Assembly (NCBI GenBank): GCA_021325235.1 | Contig: JAJPHN010000029.1 | Coordinates: 248,001-312,000, forward strand | Length of the DNA stretch: 64,000 bases | Direction: 5' to 3' | DNA from: Terriglobia bacterium | GTDB lineage: Bacteria; Acidobacteriota; Terriglobia; Bryobacterales; Bryobacteraceae | Shown here: positions 33,239 to 42,551 of the stretch, one piece after another | Layout of the letters: the number at the start of each line of letters is the position of its first letter | Position numbering within the stretch: position 1 is the stretch's first letter | Notes under the pieces: model-generated | What the model was told of the DNA's origin: nothing | Seen by the model: the letters and a program-made list of their open reading frames with translations, nothing else | Databases searched by the model: none | Program-made: the position numbers and the translations under genes

Positions 33239-35116
33239 ATGGTGTTGAAAACGCCGGACGCTTATCGATTTGGCCCCTTCCGGCTGGAACCGGGCGAGCA
33301 CCGGCTCACGCTTGGCGAGGAGACACTTCCGCTCGCACCCAAGAGCTTCGAATTGCTCGTTTACTTCGTCGAGAACAGCGGCCGCCTGCTGCTCAAAGAC
33401 GAAATCATGCAGGCGATCTGGCCAAACAGCTTCGTCGAAGAAGCAAATCTTACGGTGGCGATCTCCGGATTGCGTAAGCTGCTTGGCAAATCCGAGGACG
33501 GCGGGCAGTACATCGAAACCGTTCCCAAGAAAGGTTACCGGTTTACCGCACCCGTTCAGCCTCTGTCGTCAGCCGGATCGCCCGCCCATCCAGTCCTCCC
33601 CGTCCGGCAGAGCAATCAGCCGCATGGTCAGCGTCTTCGCTACCTGCTGGTGCTCCTCGTAGGGCTGGTACTTGCCGCAGCTCTTTTGATCGTGCGCACC
33701 AGGAGGCCAGGCGCAACGCCAGCAGCGCCCGCGCCGCACACCCTCGCCGTTTTGCCGCTCAAAAACGTGAAGAACGATGCGGACAGCGATTTCCTCGGCT
33801 TTTCGCTGGCCGACGCAGTTATCACGAAGCTCGGCTCGCTGCATTCGCTGGCCGTCCGGCCTTCTTCGGCTGTCGAGAAGTATCGGGGCCGGCTGCTAAA
33901 CATTCCGGCTGTGGCATCGGACCTACAGGTGGACACGCTCCTCACCGGCAACTTCATCCGCGATCACGACACGCTGCGCATCACCTACCAGCTGATTGAT
34001 GCCGCGAGCCAAAAAATTCTCGACAACGATACGCTCGACTTGAAGTACGACAGGCTCTTCACTGTCCAGGATGAAGTGGCGCAATGGATCGTAAAGGGAT
34101 TACAGTTGCATCTGTCTCCGGGCGAAGCGGCGCTGATGCGTTCTGCCGAGCCGGTTGTGCCGCTCGCCTACGAATACTATTTGCGCGGTATCGACCTCGT
34201 TTCGCGCCATCAGTTTCCGCTCGCCATCGGAATGCTCGAGCGTTCGGCCGCGATTGATCCGAACCATGCGCTCACCTGGGCTTATCTCGGCTACTGCTAC
34301 ACCTCCGACGCCGCATTTGAACTGGGCGGGCGTGAACAGTACAGCAAAGCGCGCGATGCTGAGCAGCACGCTCTCGCTCTCGATCCGAATCAGCTGGAAG
34401 CGACTATGTTCCTTGCCAATCTGCTGATCGATACCGGCCAGGTGGAGCAAGCCGTGCCGCTTCTGCGCAAAGCGCTGCAAAATAATCCTGAGCACGCGGG
34501 CCTGCGCTGGGAACTGGGTTATGCGTACCGCTTTGGCGGCATGCTCCAAGAATCAGCTGCTGAGTGCGAGCGCGCGCGGCGAATCGATCCGTCGGTGCGC
34601 GGCAACGGTGCCGTACTCAACGCCTACTTATATCTGGGCGAGTACGAGAAATTTCTGCAGAGCCTCCCGGATATAAACGATTCGGGTTTCTTTCTCTTTT
34701 ATCGCGGGTTCGGCAAGTATCACAAACAAGAGTTCGACAGCGCGGCAGAAGACTTCGAGCGAGCTTATCAACTTCACTCTTCTCTCTACACCCAGGTCGG
34801 ACTGGCGCTGGCGGACGGAATCCGCAACAAACGCCGCGAAGGTTTGCAAGTTCTTCACGAGCTCGAAGAGAAAATGCAGCAGCGACGCGTGGGCGATGGC
34901 GAGGGCACCTACAAGATTGCTCAAGCCTACGCGGTTCTGGGCGATGTACCATCCGGCTTACGAGCCTTGCGCGACAGCATCCAGGCCGGTTTCTTCTCGT
35001 ATCCATATATGATTCGCGACCCGCTCCTGGCCAATCTGCGCCGCGATCCGCGTCTGCCGAGATTGCTCAAGCTGGCCGAGGCGCGCCATCAGGAATTCCG
35101 GCGGCGTTTCTTCTGA
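33239..35116 (+). CDS. CadC-like winged-helix regulator with TPR domain
   Basis: 625 aa membrane-bound one-component regulator. Residues 8-105: OmpR/PhoB-type winged helix (FGPFRLEPGEHRLTLGEE; YFVENSGRLLLKDEIMQAIW; IETVPKKGYRFTAPV). One membrane helix at ~131-150. Residues 165-290: TolB/FlgO-like exported domain beginning LAVLPLKN. Residues 300-620: tetratricopeptide repeats (for example ALTWAYLGYCYTSDAAF and HAGLRWELGYAYRFGG). This layout is abundant in acidobacteria; the DNA targets and signal are unknown. It may control its neighbours, including the phenylalanine hydroxylase 78 bp downstream. Confidence 0.88.
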   Translation: MVLKTPDAYRFGPFRLEPGEHRLTLGEETLPLAPKSFELLVYFVENSGRLLLKDEIMQAIWPNSFVEEANLTVAISGLRKLLGKSEDGGQYIETVPKKGYRFTAPVQPLSSAGSPAHPVLPVRQSNQPHGQRLRYLLVLLVGLVLAAALLIVRTRRPGATPAAPAPHTLAVLPLKNVKNDADSDFLGFSLADAVITKLGSLHSLAVRPSSAVEKYRGRLLNIPAVASDLQVDTLLTGNFIRDHDTLRITYQLIDAASQKILDNDTLDLKYDRLFTVQDEVAQWIVKGLQLHLSPGEAALMRSAEPVVPLAYEYYLRGIDLVSRHQFPLAIGMLERSAAIDPNHALTWAYLGYCYTSDAAFELGGREQYSKARDAEQHALALDPNQLEATMFLANLLIDTGQVEQAVPLLRKALQNNPEHAGLRWELGYAYRFGGMLQESAAECERARRIDPSVRGNGAVLNAYLYLGEYEKFLQSLPDINDSGFFLFYRGFGKYHKQEFDSAAEDFERAYQLHSSLYTQVGLALADGIRNKRREGLQVLHELEEKMQQRRVGDGEGTYKIAQAYAVLGDVPSGLRALRDSIQAGFFSYPYMIRDPLLANLRRDPRLPRLLKLAEARHQEFRRRFF

Positions 35117-35193
35117 GCCCGAACTCGCGACGAAGCCCTCATAAGCACCACCGCAAAGTGGTGTCATAATGAAAGAAGAAGGCACGGGCATCT

Positions 35194-36117
35194 ATGGCCA
35201 CTGTTCTCGCAACCGGACTCACCACGTCCGAGGCGCCTTTCATCGAAGAGGCACGCGCTCATCATCAGCTCTACATCCACCAGCCCTATGAGCTTTATTC
35301 GGAAGAGAACCACGCCGCCTGGCGAAGCTTGTTCTCGCGCATGCAGGAGCGCTGGCAGCGATACGGCAACAAGCATTTCCTGCGCGGCATCTCGGCGCTC
35401 TGCCTCGATCCGCAACGTGTGCCGCGGCTGGAAGACGTCAATCGCTTTCTCAATCCCTTGACCGGCTTTCGCGCAAAACCCGTCAGCGGCTATGTGCCAA
35501 GCTTCGTGTTCTTCGATTGCCTGCGCAACCGCGAGTTTCCCACCACCATTACTATTCGCCGCAGCGACCGGCTCGACTATCTGCCCGAGCCCGATATCTT
35601 CCACGACATCGCCGGGCACGTCCCCATGCATACGGACCGCATGTTTGCCGACACGCTGGTTCGTTTCGGCGAATGCGCGCACACGGCCGCTGAAATCGTG
35701 AATGGCATTCGCGACGAATCCCTCCGCTTGCGGCGACTCGAGAGCATCATTCGCGCCATGGCCCGTTTCTTCTGGTTCACCATCGAATTCGGGCTTATGC
35801 GCGAAGGCAGCGCGTCGAAAGCGTACGGCAGCGGGCTGCTCAGTTCCTACGGCGAGCTGGAGCATGCCATCGAAGCGAGCGAGGTGCAGCGCTATCCGAT
35901 CCAGATCGAATGGGTCATCAATCAGGGCTTCGAGATCGATCACTTTCAGCCGCTGCTGTTTGTTGTCGATTCATTCGATCACCTGTTCGGACTGGTTGGC
36001 GAGCTGGAAAAATGGATGCGCGCCGGCAAACTGGATAATGTCGCCCCCGGCGAACCGGAAGTGAACGAGCAGGATCTCAAGAGCTTTCTGAAAGCGTCGG
36101 CGCACCCTTTACACTAG
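35194..36117 (+). CDS. phhA: Phenylalanine 4-monooxygenase
   Basis: 307 aa, pterin-dependent, non-heme iron enzyme that hydroxylates phenylalanine to tyrosine. The iron site is complete: His137 and His142 in IFHDIAGHVPMH and Glu198 in FFWFTIEFGL. There is no N-terminal ACT domain, as in bacterial forms. GAAGAAGG ribosome site before ATG 35194; a CATAAT box lies at 35165-35170. The 4a-carbinolamine dehydratase that recycles the pterin is not seen nearby; the SDR at 30630 could be a pterin reductase (speculative). prfB follows after 6 bp. Confidence 0.94.
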   Translation: MATVLATGLTTSEAPFIEEARAHHQLYIHQPYELYSEENHAAWRSLFSRMQERWQRYGNKHFLRGISALCLDPQRVPRLEDVNRFLNPLTGFRAKPVSGYVPSFVFFDCLRNREFPTTITIRRSDRLDYLPEPDIFHDIAGHVPMHTDRMFADTLVRFGECAHTAAEIVNGIRDESLRLRRLESIIRAMARFFWFTIEFGLMREGSASKAYGSGLLSSYGELEHAIEASEVQRYPIQIEWVINQGFEIDHFQPLLFVVDSFDHLFGLVGELEKWMRAGKLDNVAPGEPEVNEQDLKSFLKASAHPLH

Positions 36118-36123
36118 AGTCGA

Positions 36124-37261
36124 ATGACTCTGGAAGAGCTAGAAAGAGAGTACGTTGCGCTCCGGCAGCAAGGTGAAGCTGTCAGGAGCTATCTTTGACG
36201 CGCCTGCCAAGCAGAAAGAATTAAGCAAACTCGAGGCTGAAATCAACCATCCGGATTTCTGGAACAGTCCGGAAAAGAGCCAGCGCGTGATGCAGCAGCG
36301 CAAACGGCTCACCGAAGCGATCGACCATTCTGCTGCCGTCGCGACCGCCGCATCCGATATCGAGACGCTCTTTGAGCTCGCGCGAGAAGGCGAAAGCGTC
36401 GACGGCGATCTGGAACGCGAAATTCGCGCCTTCGAGCAGAAGCTCGAGCAGCTCGAAACCAGCATGCTGCTATCGGGCGAGAACGATGCCCGCGATGCCA
36501 TCGTCACGATCCACCCCGGCGCGGGTGGTACGGAATCGCAGGACTGGGCCGAGATGCTGCTGCGCATGTACCTGCGCTGGGCCGAGCGCCACGGCTTTCA
36601 ATCGACGATCACCGACCGGCTCGAGGGCGAGGGCGCCGGTATCAAGTCCGCCACCGTCGAAATCAATGGCGAAAACGTCTACGGCCAATTGCAATCGGAA
36701 GTGGGGGTCCACCGGCTGGTGCGCATTTCGCCATTTGATGCCAACGCGCGCCGGCACACCTCATTTGCCTCAGTATTCGTTTACCCGCAGATCGAAGACG
36801 ACATCAATATCGAGATCAAACCGGAAGATCTGAAAGTCGACGTGTTTCGCGCCAGCGGCGCCGGCGGCCAACATGTGAACCGGACCGAATCGGCCGTGCG
36901 CTTCACTCATTTGCCGACCGGAATCGTCGTGCAATGCCAGAACGAGCGCTCGCAGCACAAGAACCGTGCCAGTGCGATGAAACAGCTGCGTGCCAAGCTA
37001 TACGAATACGAGCTCGAAAAGAAGCGGGCGGCTGACCAGAAGCTGGAGGACACCAAGCTCGGCATCAATTTCGGCAGCCAGATTCGCAGTTACGTGCTCG
37101 CGCCCTATCGGTTGATCAAAGATCACCGGACGAAGCTCGCGGTGGGCGACGTCGATCGCGCGCTCGATGGCGATATCGATGAGTTCATCCACGCTTATCT
37201 GGTCTGGCAAAAAACCGGTCAGACGGCGGGCGGCGATGGCAAGGACGAGCTGCCCGAATAG
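36124..37261 (+). CDS. prfB: Peptide chain release factor 2, expressed by programmed +1 frameshift
   Basis: Reads 36124-36195, shifts +1, then 36197-37261: 378 aa. The first 24 codons start MTLEELEREYVALRQQ and end in SYL followed by an in-frame UGA (36196-36198). The site TATCTTTGAC with an AGGAG Shine-Dalgarno-like element at 36184-36188 is the classic RF2 autoregulatory frameshift: when RF2 is scarce, ribosomes slip from CTT and read GAC. Later motifs: RISPFDANARRHTSF containing SPF (UGA recognition) and GAGGQHVNRTESA containing GGQ (peptide release). It abuts the Sua5 gene without a gap. Confidence 0.97.
36184..36199 (+). promoter_or_regulatory. prfB programmed +1 frameshift signal
   Basis: AGGAG (36184-36188), then C TAT CTT TGA C. 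The in-frame stop is UGA, the codon read by RF2 itself, followed by C (weak termination context). Frame before and after the shift both encode RF2, which confirms the site. Confidence 0.95.
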
Positions 37262-38179
37262 ATGATCGTTTCGGCGACGCCCGCCAACATCGCAGAAGCG
37301 GCCGAAATCATCCGGCGCGGAGGGCTGGTCGCGTTTCCCACGGAAACGGTTTACGGGCTCGGCGCAAACGCGCTGGATGCTGACGCTGTTTCGCGCATCT
37401 TCAAGGCTAAGGAGCGTCCCTTCGCGAATCCGCTGATCGTGCATGTTGCCGATGAGGCGATGGCGCGTTCCCTCGTTCTGGAATGGCCAGCGCTTGCCGA
37501 GACGCTCGCGAGCTGTTTCTGGCCCGGGCCGCTGACGATCGTGCTGCGCAAGGCGGAGAATGTTCCGGATCTCGTAACGGCCGGGCTCGATTCGGTCGGT
37601 ATTCGTATACCCGCTCATCCGGTCGCGCTGGCGCTGATTCGTGCGGCGGGCGTCCCTGTGGCCGCACCGAGCGCCAATCGCTTCACCCAGCTTTCACCCA
37701 CGGCAGCCCAGCATGTGCTTGATGGAATGGGCGAGCGCGTGAAACTGATCCTCGATGGCGGACCCACCGACGTCGGCATCGAATCGACCGTTGTTTCCTT
37801 GCGCCGCACGCCTCCCGCGATTCTGCGGCCCGGCATGATTTCGCAGCGTGACCTGGAAAGCGCAACGGGCCTGACCTGGCAATGCGAAATTGAGCAGCCC
37901 CGAATCGCCGATGCCCCGGCTGAATCCCCCGGCCAGCATCCAAAACACTACGCACCGCGTACGCCCTTTCATGTTCTCGATGCGAATGCCCCGCTCCCAC
38001 AGGGCCCCGGTAAGCTCTTGGAAATGCCCAGTGATCCCGATGCGTATGCCAGCTGTCTTTACGCGGCTTTGCATGCTGCCGACCGCGAAGGGTGGGACTG
38101 GATTGCGGTTCGAAAACCGCCCGAAACTGCCGAATGGGCTGGTATTATCGATCGCCTGAAACGCGCTAGCGCGACGTAG
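37262..38179 (+). CDS. L-threonylcarbamoyladenylate synthase (Sua5/TsaC family)
   Basis: 305 aa. Makes the threonylcarbamoyl-AMP used for t6A at position 37 of ANN-decoding tRNAs. YrdC domain at ~1-200: GLVAFPTETVYGLGANA (~21-37), KAKERPFANPLIVHV (~50-64), PGPLTIVL (~85-92), APSANRFTQLSPT (~136-148) and ESTVV (~173-177). A C-terminal Sua5 domain (~215-305), shorter than usual, follows HPKHYAPRTPF. ATG directly follows the prfB TAA, so co-expression of two translation genes is likely. Confidence 0.95.
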   Translation: MIVSATPANIAEAAEIIRRGGLVAFPTETVYGLGANALDADAVSRIFKAKERPFANPLIVHVADEAMARSLVLEWPALAETLASCFWPGPLTIVLRKAENVPDLVTAGLDSVGIRIPAHPVALALIRAAGVPVAAPSANRFTQLSPTAAQHVLDGMGERVKLILDGGPTDVGIESTVVSLRRTPPAILRPGMISQRDLESATGLTWQCEIEQPRIADAPAESPGQHPKHYAPRTPFHVLDANAPLPQGPGKLLEMPSDPDAYASCLYAALHAADREGWDWIAVRKPPETAEWAGIIDRLKRASAT

Positions 38180-38223
38180 CGTGGGTTCGTAGTAAGATCC
38201 TCACGAGCAAACTACCTAGCGCA

Positions 38224-40341
38224 ATGAGACGATCGGCCGATCCGCCCACCATTCTTCCGATACTGCTGATCGTCACCCTCCTTGCGGGCCCACAAACAAT
38301 TGCCGCCCAGGATGCCAGCACCCTAAAAGCCACCGCTCAGGAAGTTCTGCTCGATTTCGTGGCCCGCGACAAACACGACAAAGCCGTTACTGACCTCAGT
38401 GCAGCCGAAATCGAAGTCTATGAGGACGGCGTTCGGCAACACCTCAACAGCTTCCGATATCGGTCGGGAGAACCCGAGATGGCGAGTTCGGGTCAGCTAG
38501 CTCAATTCGACCCCTTGCGCGAACTAAACCTGGTCTCGATCGTATTCGAAGGCATGAGCGCGGAATCGCGGCGCCGGGCCACCGAGTATGCCCTCGACTT
38601 CCTGCAGACCGGCGCGGGGCCAAACACCTGGATGGGTGTTTTCACGCTCAATCACCGCCTCAGCGTGATTCAGCCGTATACCAATGATCTGAATCTACTG
38701 CGGGCAGCAGTGCGTCGCGCCGGATCCGGAGAGTACCAGAGCTTCGCACGCGAAAGCGAGCAGCGTTTGAACCGCATGAATAGTCTGCAAGCCGGGTCGG
38801 ATCCTCTCTTGGCTGCTCGGTACCGTCCGCTCGTACCGGGCTCGGCCGAGGATGGAGGGCCGGCAACCGGGCTGACCAAAGCTGAAGCCGGCGTCCTCCT
38901 TGCCATCGAGAAGGCCATGCTGAAAGCCGCGTATCAACAGTCGGGCAGCCGCACGATCGATGCCCTGAGCGATCTCGTTCGTGCACAGGCCATGCTCCCC
39001 GGCCGCAAGACCATCCTCTACTCCTGCGAAGGTCTCGTGGTTCCGCCCGAACAGCCCGAGTTGCTGCGTTCCATCATCAGCCAGGCGAACCGCGCTAACG
39101 TCAGTTTCTACACTCTCGACGCTCGCGGGCTTCAGCTGAGGGACAGCAATGCTTCCGCGCAGCTTGCCACCTCCGCCATGACTGACGAGCCGTTTTCTGG
39201 CGGCAGCACGATGCCTGTTTCTCTGCAGACCGACGTGCAGGCAAATGCCCGCGAGTTGGCGAAAGGAACCGGCGGCTTCGCCATGGATAACAGCAACGAC
39301 CTGCGCGGTCCGCTGCATCGCGTCATGGACGACGTCCGCGCCCATTACGAAGTGACCTATACGCCACCGGCGCGAGCCCTCGATGGCCGCTTCCGAACCA
39401 TAGAAGTGAAGATACTGCGCCCCGGCGTAAAAGTTCAAAGCCGGAAGGGTTACTTCGCGGTTCCGCTGCTCAATGGCGAGCCTCTGCAGCTGTATGAGGT
39501 AGCAGCCTTGCGTGCTTTGAACATGCGGCCGCCTCCGCGTGCCGTTGATTTCGCCTTTTCGGCCCTCGATCTTGGACGCACGCCCGCCGGCGCCCAATAT
39601 GTGCTCACGTTTTCCGTTCCTTCTCAAAATGTTCATCTCGAGACGGATAGTTCTGCTTCGCGGCTCGTCATGCACGTGACCTGCTTCGCTCTTCTGAAAC
39701 AAATCGGGGTCCCTCTGGGGGGTGATCCTGCTTCTGAAACCGTCGTCTCGAAAGTCTCCCGAGATCTTCCCTACAGCTTTCCGCTCGATCGTCGCCGCGA
39801 GGTAGAGGCCGGTACCGTTACCGCAACTCTTCCCCTACTGGTCGCTCCCGGCCGATATCACGTCGAGGCAGTCCTGACCGATATCGGATCTGGCGCGGCG
39901 GGTGTGCGGCGAATTCCGCTTATGGTGGAACAACAGGCTTCTGCTACCGTCCAGATGAGCGATTTGGTGTGGGTGCGGTCCGTTCGCCCTCACGTCTCAA
40001 GAGATCAGCCCGATCCGCTGGATCCTCTTGACACCCCATACGGCCGGATCACGCCCGAGATCACCGGCACGTTTTCAGCCGGAAGCAAACCGGCGTTCTT
40101 TTTCCGCTTGTTTCGAATCTCCGCGGCGGCAACTGCGCGGCTTACGCTTTCGAAAAACGGCGCTCCGGTGCAGTCGATCGATCTGCGGCTTGCTTCGCCG
40201 GATTCCGAGGGCACAGTCGCTTTCCTCGGACAGCTGCCTGCCGCCGGATTGGCGCCAGGTCAATACGACGTTGGGCTTGCGGTCAACGCCGGCGCGGCGC
40301 ACCTGTCTCGCTTGACGTCGCTCACCCTAGCTGCGCAGTGA
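38224..40341 (+). CDS. VWFA-related acidobacterial domain protein
   Basis: 705 aa exported protein with a signal peptide (ILPILLIVTLLAGPQTIAAQ). Residues ~35-90 match the start of the acidobacterial VWFA-related family (VLLDFVARDKHDKAVTDLSA, then EIEVYEDGVRQHLNSFR). The von Willebrand-like domain spans ~100-400 (LNLVSIVFEGMSAESRRRAT; TWMGVFTLNHRLSVIQPYTN; KTILYSCEGL; FYTLDARGL). No clear DxSxS metal site is present. The C-terminal ~270 residues are beta-rich. Function is unknown; the family is strongly enriched in Acidobacteriota, which supports the assignment of the host. Confidence 0.92.
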   Translation: MRRSADPPTILPILLIVTLLAGPQTIAAQDASTLKATAQEVLLDFVARDKHDKAVTDLSAAEIEVYEDGVRQHLNSFRYRSGEPEMASSGQLAQFDPLRELNLVSIVFEGMSAESRRRATEYALDFLQTGAGPNTWMGVFTLNHRLSVIQPYTNDLNLLRAAVRRAGSGEYQSFARESEQRLNRMNSLQAGSDPLLAARYRPLVPGSAEDGGPATGLTKAEAGVLLAIEKAMLKAAYQQSGSRTIDALSDLVRAQAMLPGRKTILYSCEGLVVPPEQPELLRSIISQANRANVSFYTLDARGLQLRDSNASAQLATSAMTDEPFSGGSTMPVSLQTDVQANARELAKGTGGFAMDNSNDLRGPLHRVMDDVRAHYEVTYTPPARALDGRFRTIEVKILRPGVKVQSRKGYFAVPLLNGEPLQLYEVAALRALNMRPPPRAVDFAFSALDLGRTPAGAQYVLTFSVPSQNVHLETDSSASRLVMHVTCFALLKQIGVPLGGDPASETVVSKVSRDLPYSFPLDRRREVEAGTVTATLPLLVAPGRYHVEAVLTDIGSGAAGVRRIPLMVEQQASATVQMSDLVWVRSVRPHVSRDQPDPLDPLDTPYGRITPEITGTFSAGSKPAFFFRLFRISAAATARLTLSKNGAPVQSIDLRLASPDSEGTVAFLGQLPAAGLAPGQYDVGLAVNAGAAHLSRLTSLTLAAQ

Positions 40342-40348
40342 CCGAGCG

Positions 40349-41005
40349 CTAGGCCGAAACCAGATCGAATGCTTTCTTGTGATCGCTTAAGAATTGCTCG
40401 AGTCCGCTCTGCGTCAGCGGATGCTGAAACATCTGTTCGAGCACTTTATACGTCAGTGTGCAGATGTGCACCCCGGCTTTAGCGGCTTCGATCACCTGCC
40501 GCGGGCCTCGGATCGACGCAGCCAGCACCTGCGTCTTGTATCCGTAATTGCCATAGATCTGAACGATGTCGCGAATCAGATCCATACCCGGCCAGCCAAT
40601 ATCGTCGATGCGGCCCACAAACGGACTCACAATATAGGCGCCCGTCTTGGCAGCCAGCAGTGCCTGAGCCGCGCTGAAGCAAAGCGTGATGTTCACCCGC
40701 ACGCCTTCTTTGTGCAGCACCGAAGCGGCCTTGATGCCTTCTTCAATCAGCGGAATCTTCACCACGATATTCGAATGCAGTTTCGAGAGCTTCAATCCCT
40801 CTTCGATCATCTCTTTGGCGGACGTCGAAACGACCTCGGCGCTGATGTCGCCCTGAATCAGATCGCAGATTTTCAGCACATGCTCTTCGAGCGGAACGCC
40901 TTCTTTTGCGATCAGACTGGGATTCGTCGTGACGCCATCGATAATGCCCCAGGAGCACGCTCTTTTGAGCTCTTCCAAATTCGCCGAATCGAGATAAAAC
41001 TTCAT
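40349..41005 (-). CDS. Transaldolase / fructose-6-phosphate aldolase-like protein (TalC type)
   Basis: 218 aa class I aldolase of the short transaldolase branch. [14 protein letters not shown] and [14 protein letters not shown] at the N-terminus, Schiff-base Lys83 in [12 protein letters not shown], and [18 protein letters not shown] (~160-177). These proteins transfer dihydroxyacetone units between sugar phosphates in the pentose phosphate route (transaldolase) or cleave fructose-6-phosphate; sequence alone does not separate the two. Cytoplasmic, single gene, convergent with the VWFA gene. Confidence 0.93.
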   Translation of the reverse strand: MKFYLDSANLEELKRACSWGIIDGVTTNPSLIAKEGVPLEEHVLKICDLIQGDISAEVVSTSAKEMIEEGLKLSKLHSNIVVKIPLIEEGIKAASVLHKEGVRVNITLCFSAAQALLAAKTGAYIVSPFVGRIDDIGWPGMDLIRDIVQIYGNYGYKTQVLAASIRGPRQVIEAAKAGVHICTLTYKVLEQMFQHPLTQSGLEQFLSDHKKAFDLVSA

Positions 41006-41069
41006 TCAGATCGTTGTATGCCGAGGACTAACCTTCTCCCGATGGTATCACCGGGTAAGATCATTTCGC

Positions 41070-41561
41070 ATGTCCAAAGCCCCGCAAAACCTCGCAATCG
41101 AACCCGCGCGGCCCGAGCAGGTGCCGCTCGTCGTCAGCTTCATTCGCAAGCTCGCCGAGTACGAAAAGCTCGCGCATGAAGTTGTTGCCGATGAGGCTCT
41201 TATGCATGAAGCGCTCTTCGGATCCAGGCCGGCTGCCGAGGTTGTGCTCGCCTGGCTCGACGGCAATCCCGTCGGATTTGCCGTTTTCTTCACAAATTTC
41301 TCGACGTTTGCCGGCCGTCCCGGTATCTATCTGGAAGACCTTTTCGTCGAACCGCAAGCGCGCGGGCAGGGAATCGGCAGGGCACTGTTGAGACACCTCG
41401 CGAAGCTCGCGCTGAGTCGCGGCTGCGCCCGTTTCGAATGGGCTGTCCTCGACTGGAACACGCCCTCTATCGCCTTTTACGAAAGCCTGGGCGCGCGCCC
41501 AATGGATGACTGGACCGTCTACCGCCTCTCCGGACCCGCGCTCGAGGATTTGGCAAAGTAG
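41070..41561 (+). CDS. GNAT N-acetyltransferase (diamine acetyltransferase-like)
   Basis: 163 aa. GNAT fold: acetyl-CoA loop in the region LEDLFVEPQARGQGIGRALL (~89-108; Q-x-x-G-x-G/A), WAVLDWNTPSIAFYESLGAR (~124-143) with the catalytic-type Tyr. The N-terminal EPARPEQVPLVVSFIRKLAE and the LEDLFV element match spermidine/spermine N1-acetyltransferase-like proteins (SAT family), so a polyamine or amino acid substrate is likely but not proven. Lies directly upstream of murB in the same direction, with a -10-like box between. Confidence 0.9.
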   Translation: MSKAPQNLAIEPARPEQVPLVVSFIRKLAEYEKLAHEVVADEALMHEALFGSRPAAEVVLAWLDGNPVGFAVFFTNFSTFAGRPGIYLEDLFVEPQARGQGIGRALLRHLAKLALSRGCARFEWAVLDWNTPSIAFYESLGARPMDDWTVYRLSGPALEDLAK

Positions 41562-41566
41562 ATCCC

Positions 41567-41572
41567 TATAAT
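41567..41572 (+). promoter_or_regulatory. Candidate -10 (TATAAT) before murB
   Basis: Perfect TATAAT ending 7 bp before the murB ATG (41580), so the transcript would begin at the ATG. The only -35-like element, TTGGCA at 41550-41555, is 11 bp away, too close for sigma-70. Confidence 0.4.
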
Positions 41573-41579
41573 CAGGACA

Positions 41580-42551
41580 ATGTGTTCGCTTGCGGCGGCG
41601 TACGAGCGCCTGGCTGCCATTCCAAATTCCGAAACTTTCGAAGATGCCCCACTGGCGCGTTACACCCGATTTGGCATCGGCGGCCCAGCATCGATCTTTT
41701 TCGACGCGCAGGAGGAATGCGCCCTCATCGATGCGCTTCGCATAGCGGGAGAACTCGCCGTCCCCACCGTGCTGATCGGCGGCGGAACGAATCTGATTGT
41801 TTCCGATTGCGGCTTTCGAGGCGTCGTGCTGCGCTACACCGGATCGCAGATTAAAGTCCGCGATGAAGTGCTGCGTGCAGGTGCGGGCGCTGTCTTGCAG
41901 GATGTTGTCGATCGCAGCATCGCGCATGGCCTCAAAGGCCTTGAGACCATGACGGGAATCCCCGGGTATCTGGGTGGTGCGGTCTACGGAAACGCCGGTG
42001 CCTACGGACATTCGCTGCAGGAAATTGTTCAGAGCATCCGCTTTTTCGACGGTGAGCAGGTGCGCGATTTCTCAAACAGCGAATGCGAGTTTCGTTATCG
42101 CTCGAGCATTTTCAAGAACCATAAGAACTGGATCGTGTTGGCCGCTGAGCTGAAATTTTCCTTCCATGACTCGGCCGCGCTGCGCAAGACGGCGCATGAA
42201 ATTCGCACGATTCGCGACGCCAAGTATCCGCCCTCGATGAAATGTGCGGGCAGCATCTTCAAGAATCTGCTCGTCTCGGAATTGCCGGTGCATGTCGTCG
42301 AGCAGATTCCGGAAAAGGTGATCCGCGAGGGCAAAGTGCCATCGGCCTGGTTTCTGGAGCAAACCGATGTGAAGGGTCTCCGGCGCGGCGATATCCAGGT
42401 TGCGGCGTACCATGCCAATCTGATCTACAACGACGGCCAGGGCACGGCGGCCGATCTCGTCGCAGTCATAAGCGAGCTGAAGCGCCGCGTGCGCGAGCGA
42501 TTCGGCCTTGAACTCGAAGAGGAGGTGCAATATGTCGGCTTCGATTCGTAG
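41580..42551 (+). CDS. murB: UDP-N-acetylmuramate dehydrogenase (MurB)
   Basis: 323 aa FAD enzyme that reduces UDP-GlcNAc-enolpyruvate to UDP-MurNAc in peptidoglycan synthesis (cytoplasm). FAD-binding region: [16 protein letters not shown] (~27-42), [15 protein letters not shown] (~64-78), [18 protein letters not shown] (~124-141), then YRSSIFKN (~172-179) and the catalytic Ser region KCAGSIFKN (~220-228). The 3' end overlaps the downstream amidohydrolase by 20 bp. No other mur or fts genes are near, so murB is separated from the usual dcw cluster. Confidence 0.95.
   Translation: MCSLAAAYERLAAIPNSETFEDAPLARYTRFGIGGPASIFFDAQEECALIDALRIAGELAVPTVLIGGGTNLIVSDCGFRGVVLRYTGSQIKVRDEVLRAGAGAVLQDVVDRSIAHGLKGLETMTGIPGYLGGAVYGNAGAYGHSLQEIVQSIRFFDGEQVRDFSNSECEFRYRSSIFKNHKNWIVLAAELKFSFHDSAALRKTAHEIRTIRDAKYPPSMKCAGSIFKNLLVSELPVHVVEQIPEKVIREGKVPSAWFLEQTDVKGLRRGDIQVAAYHANLIYNDGQGTAADLVAVISELKRRVRERFGLELEEEVQYVGFDS

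Noticed and set aside
35146-35163. Hairpin CACCAC / GTGGTG before phhA as terminator of the regulator gene
   Set aside because: Only 6 bp and not followed by a T run; it may simply lie in the phhA promoter region.
34564-35169. Arg/Ser-rich open frame inside the TPR regulator gene
   Set aside because: Other frame of a clear TPR coding region, no ribosome site.
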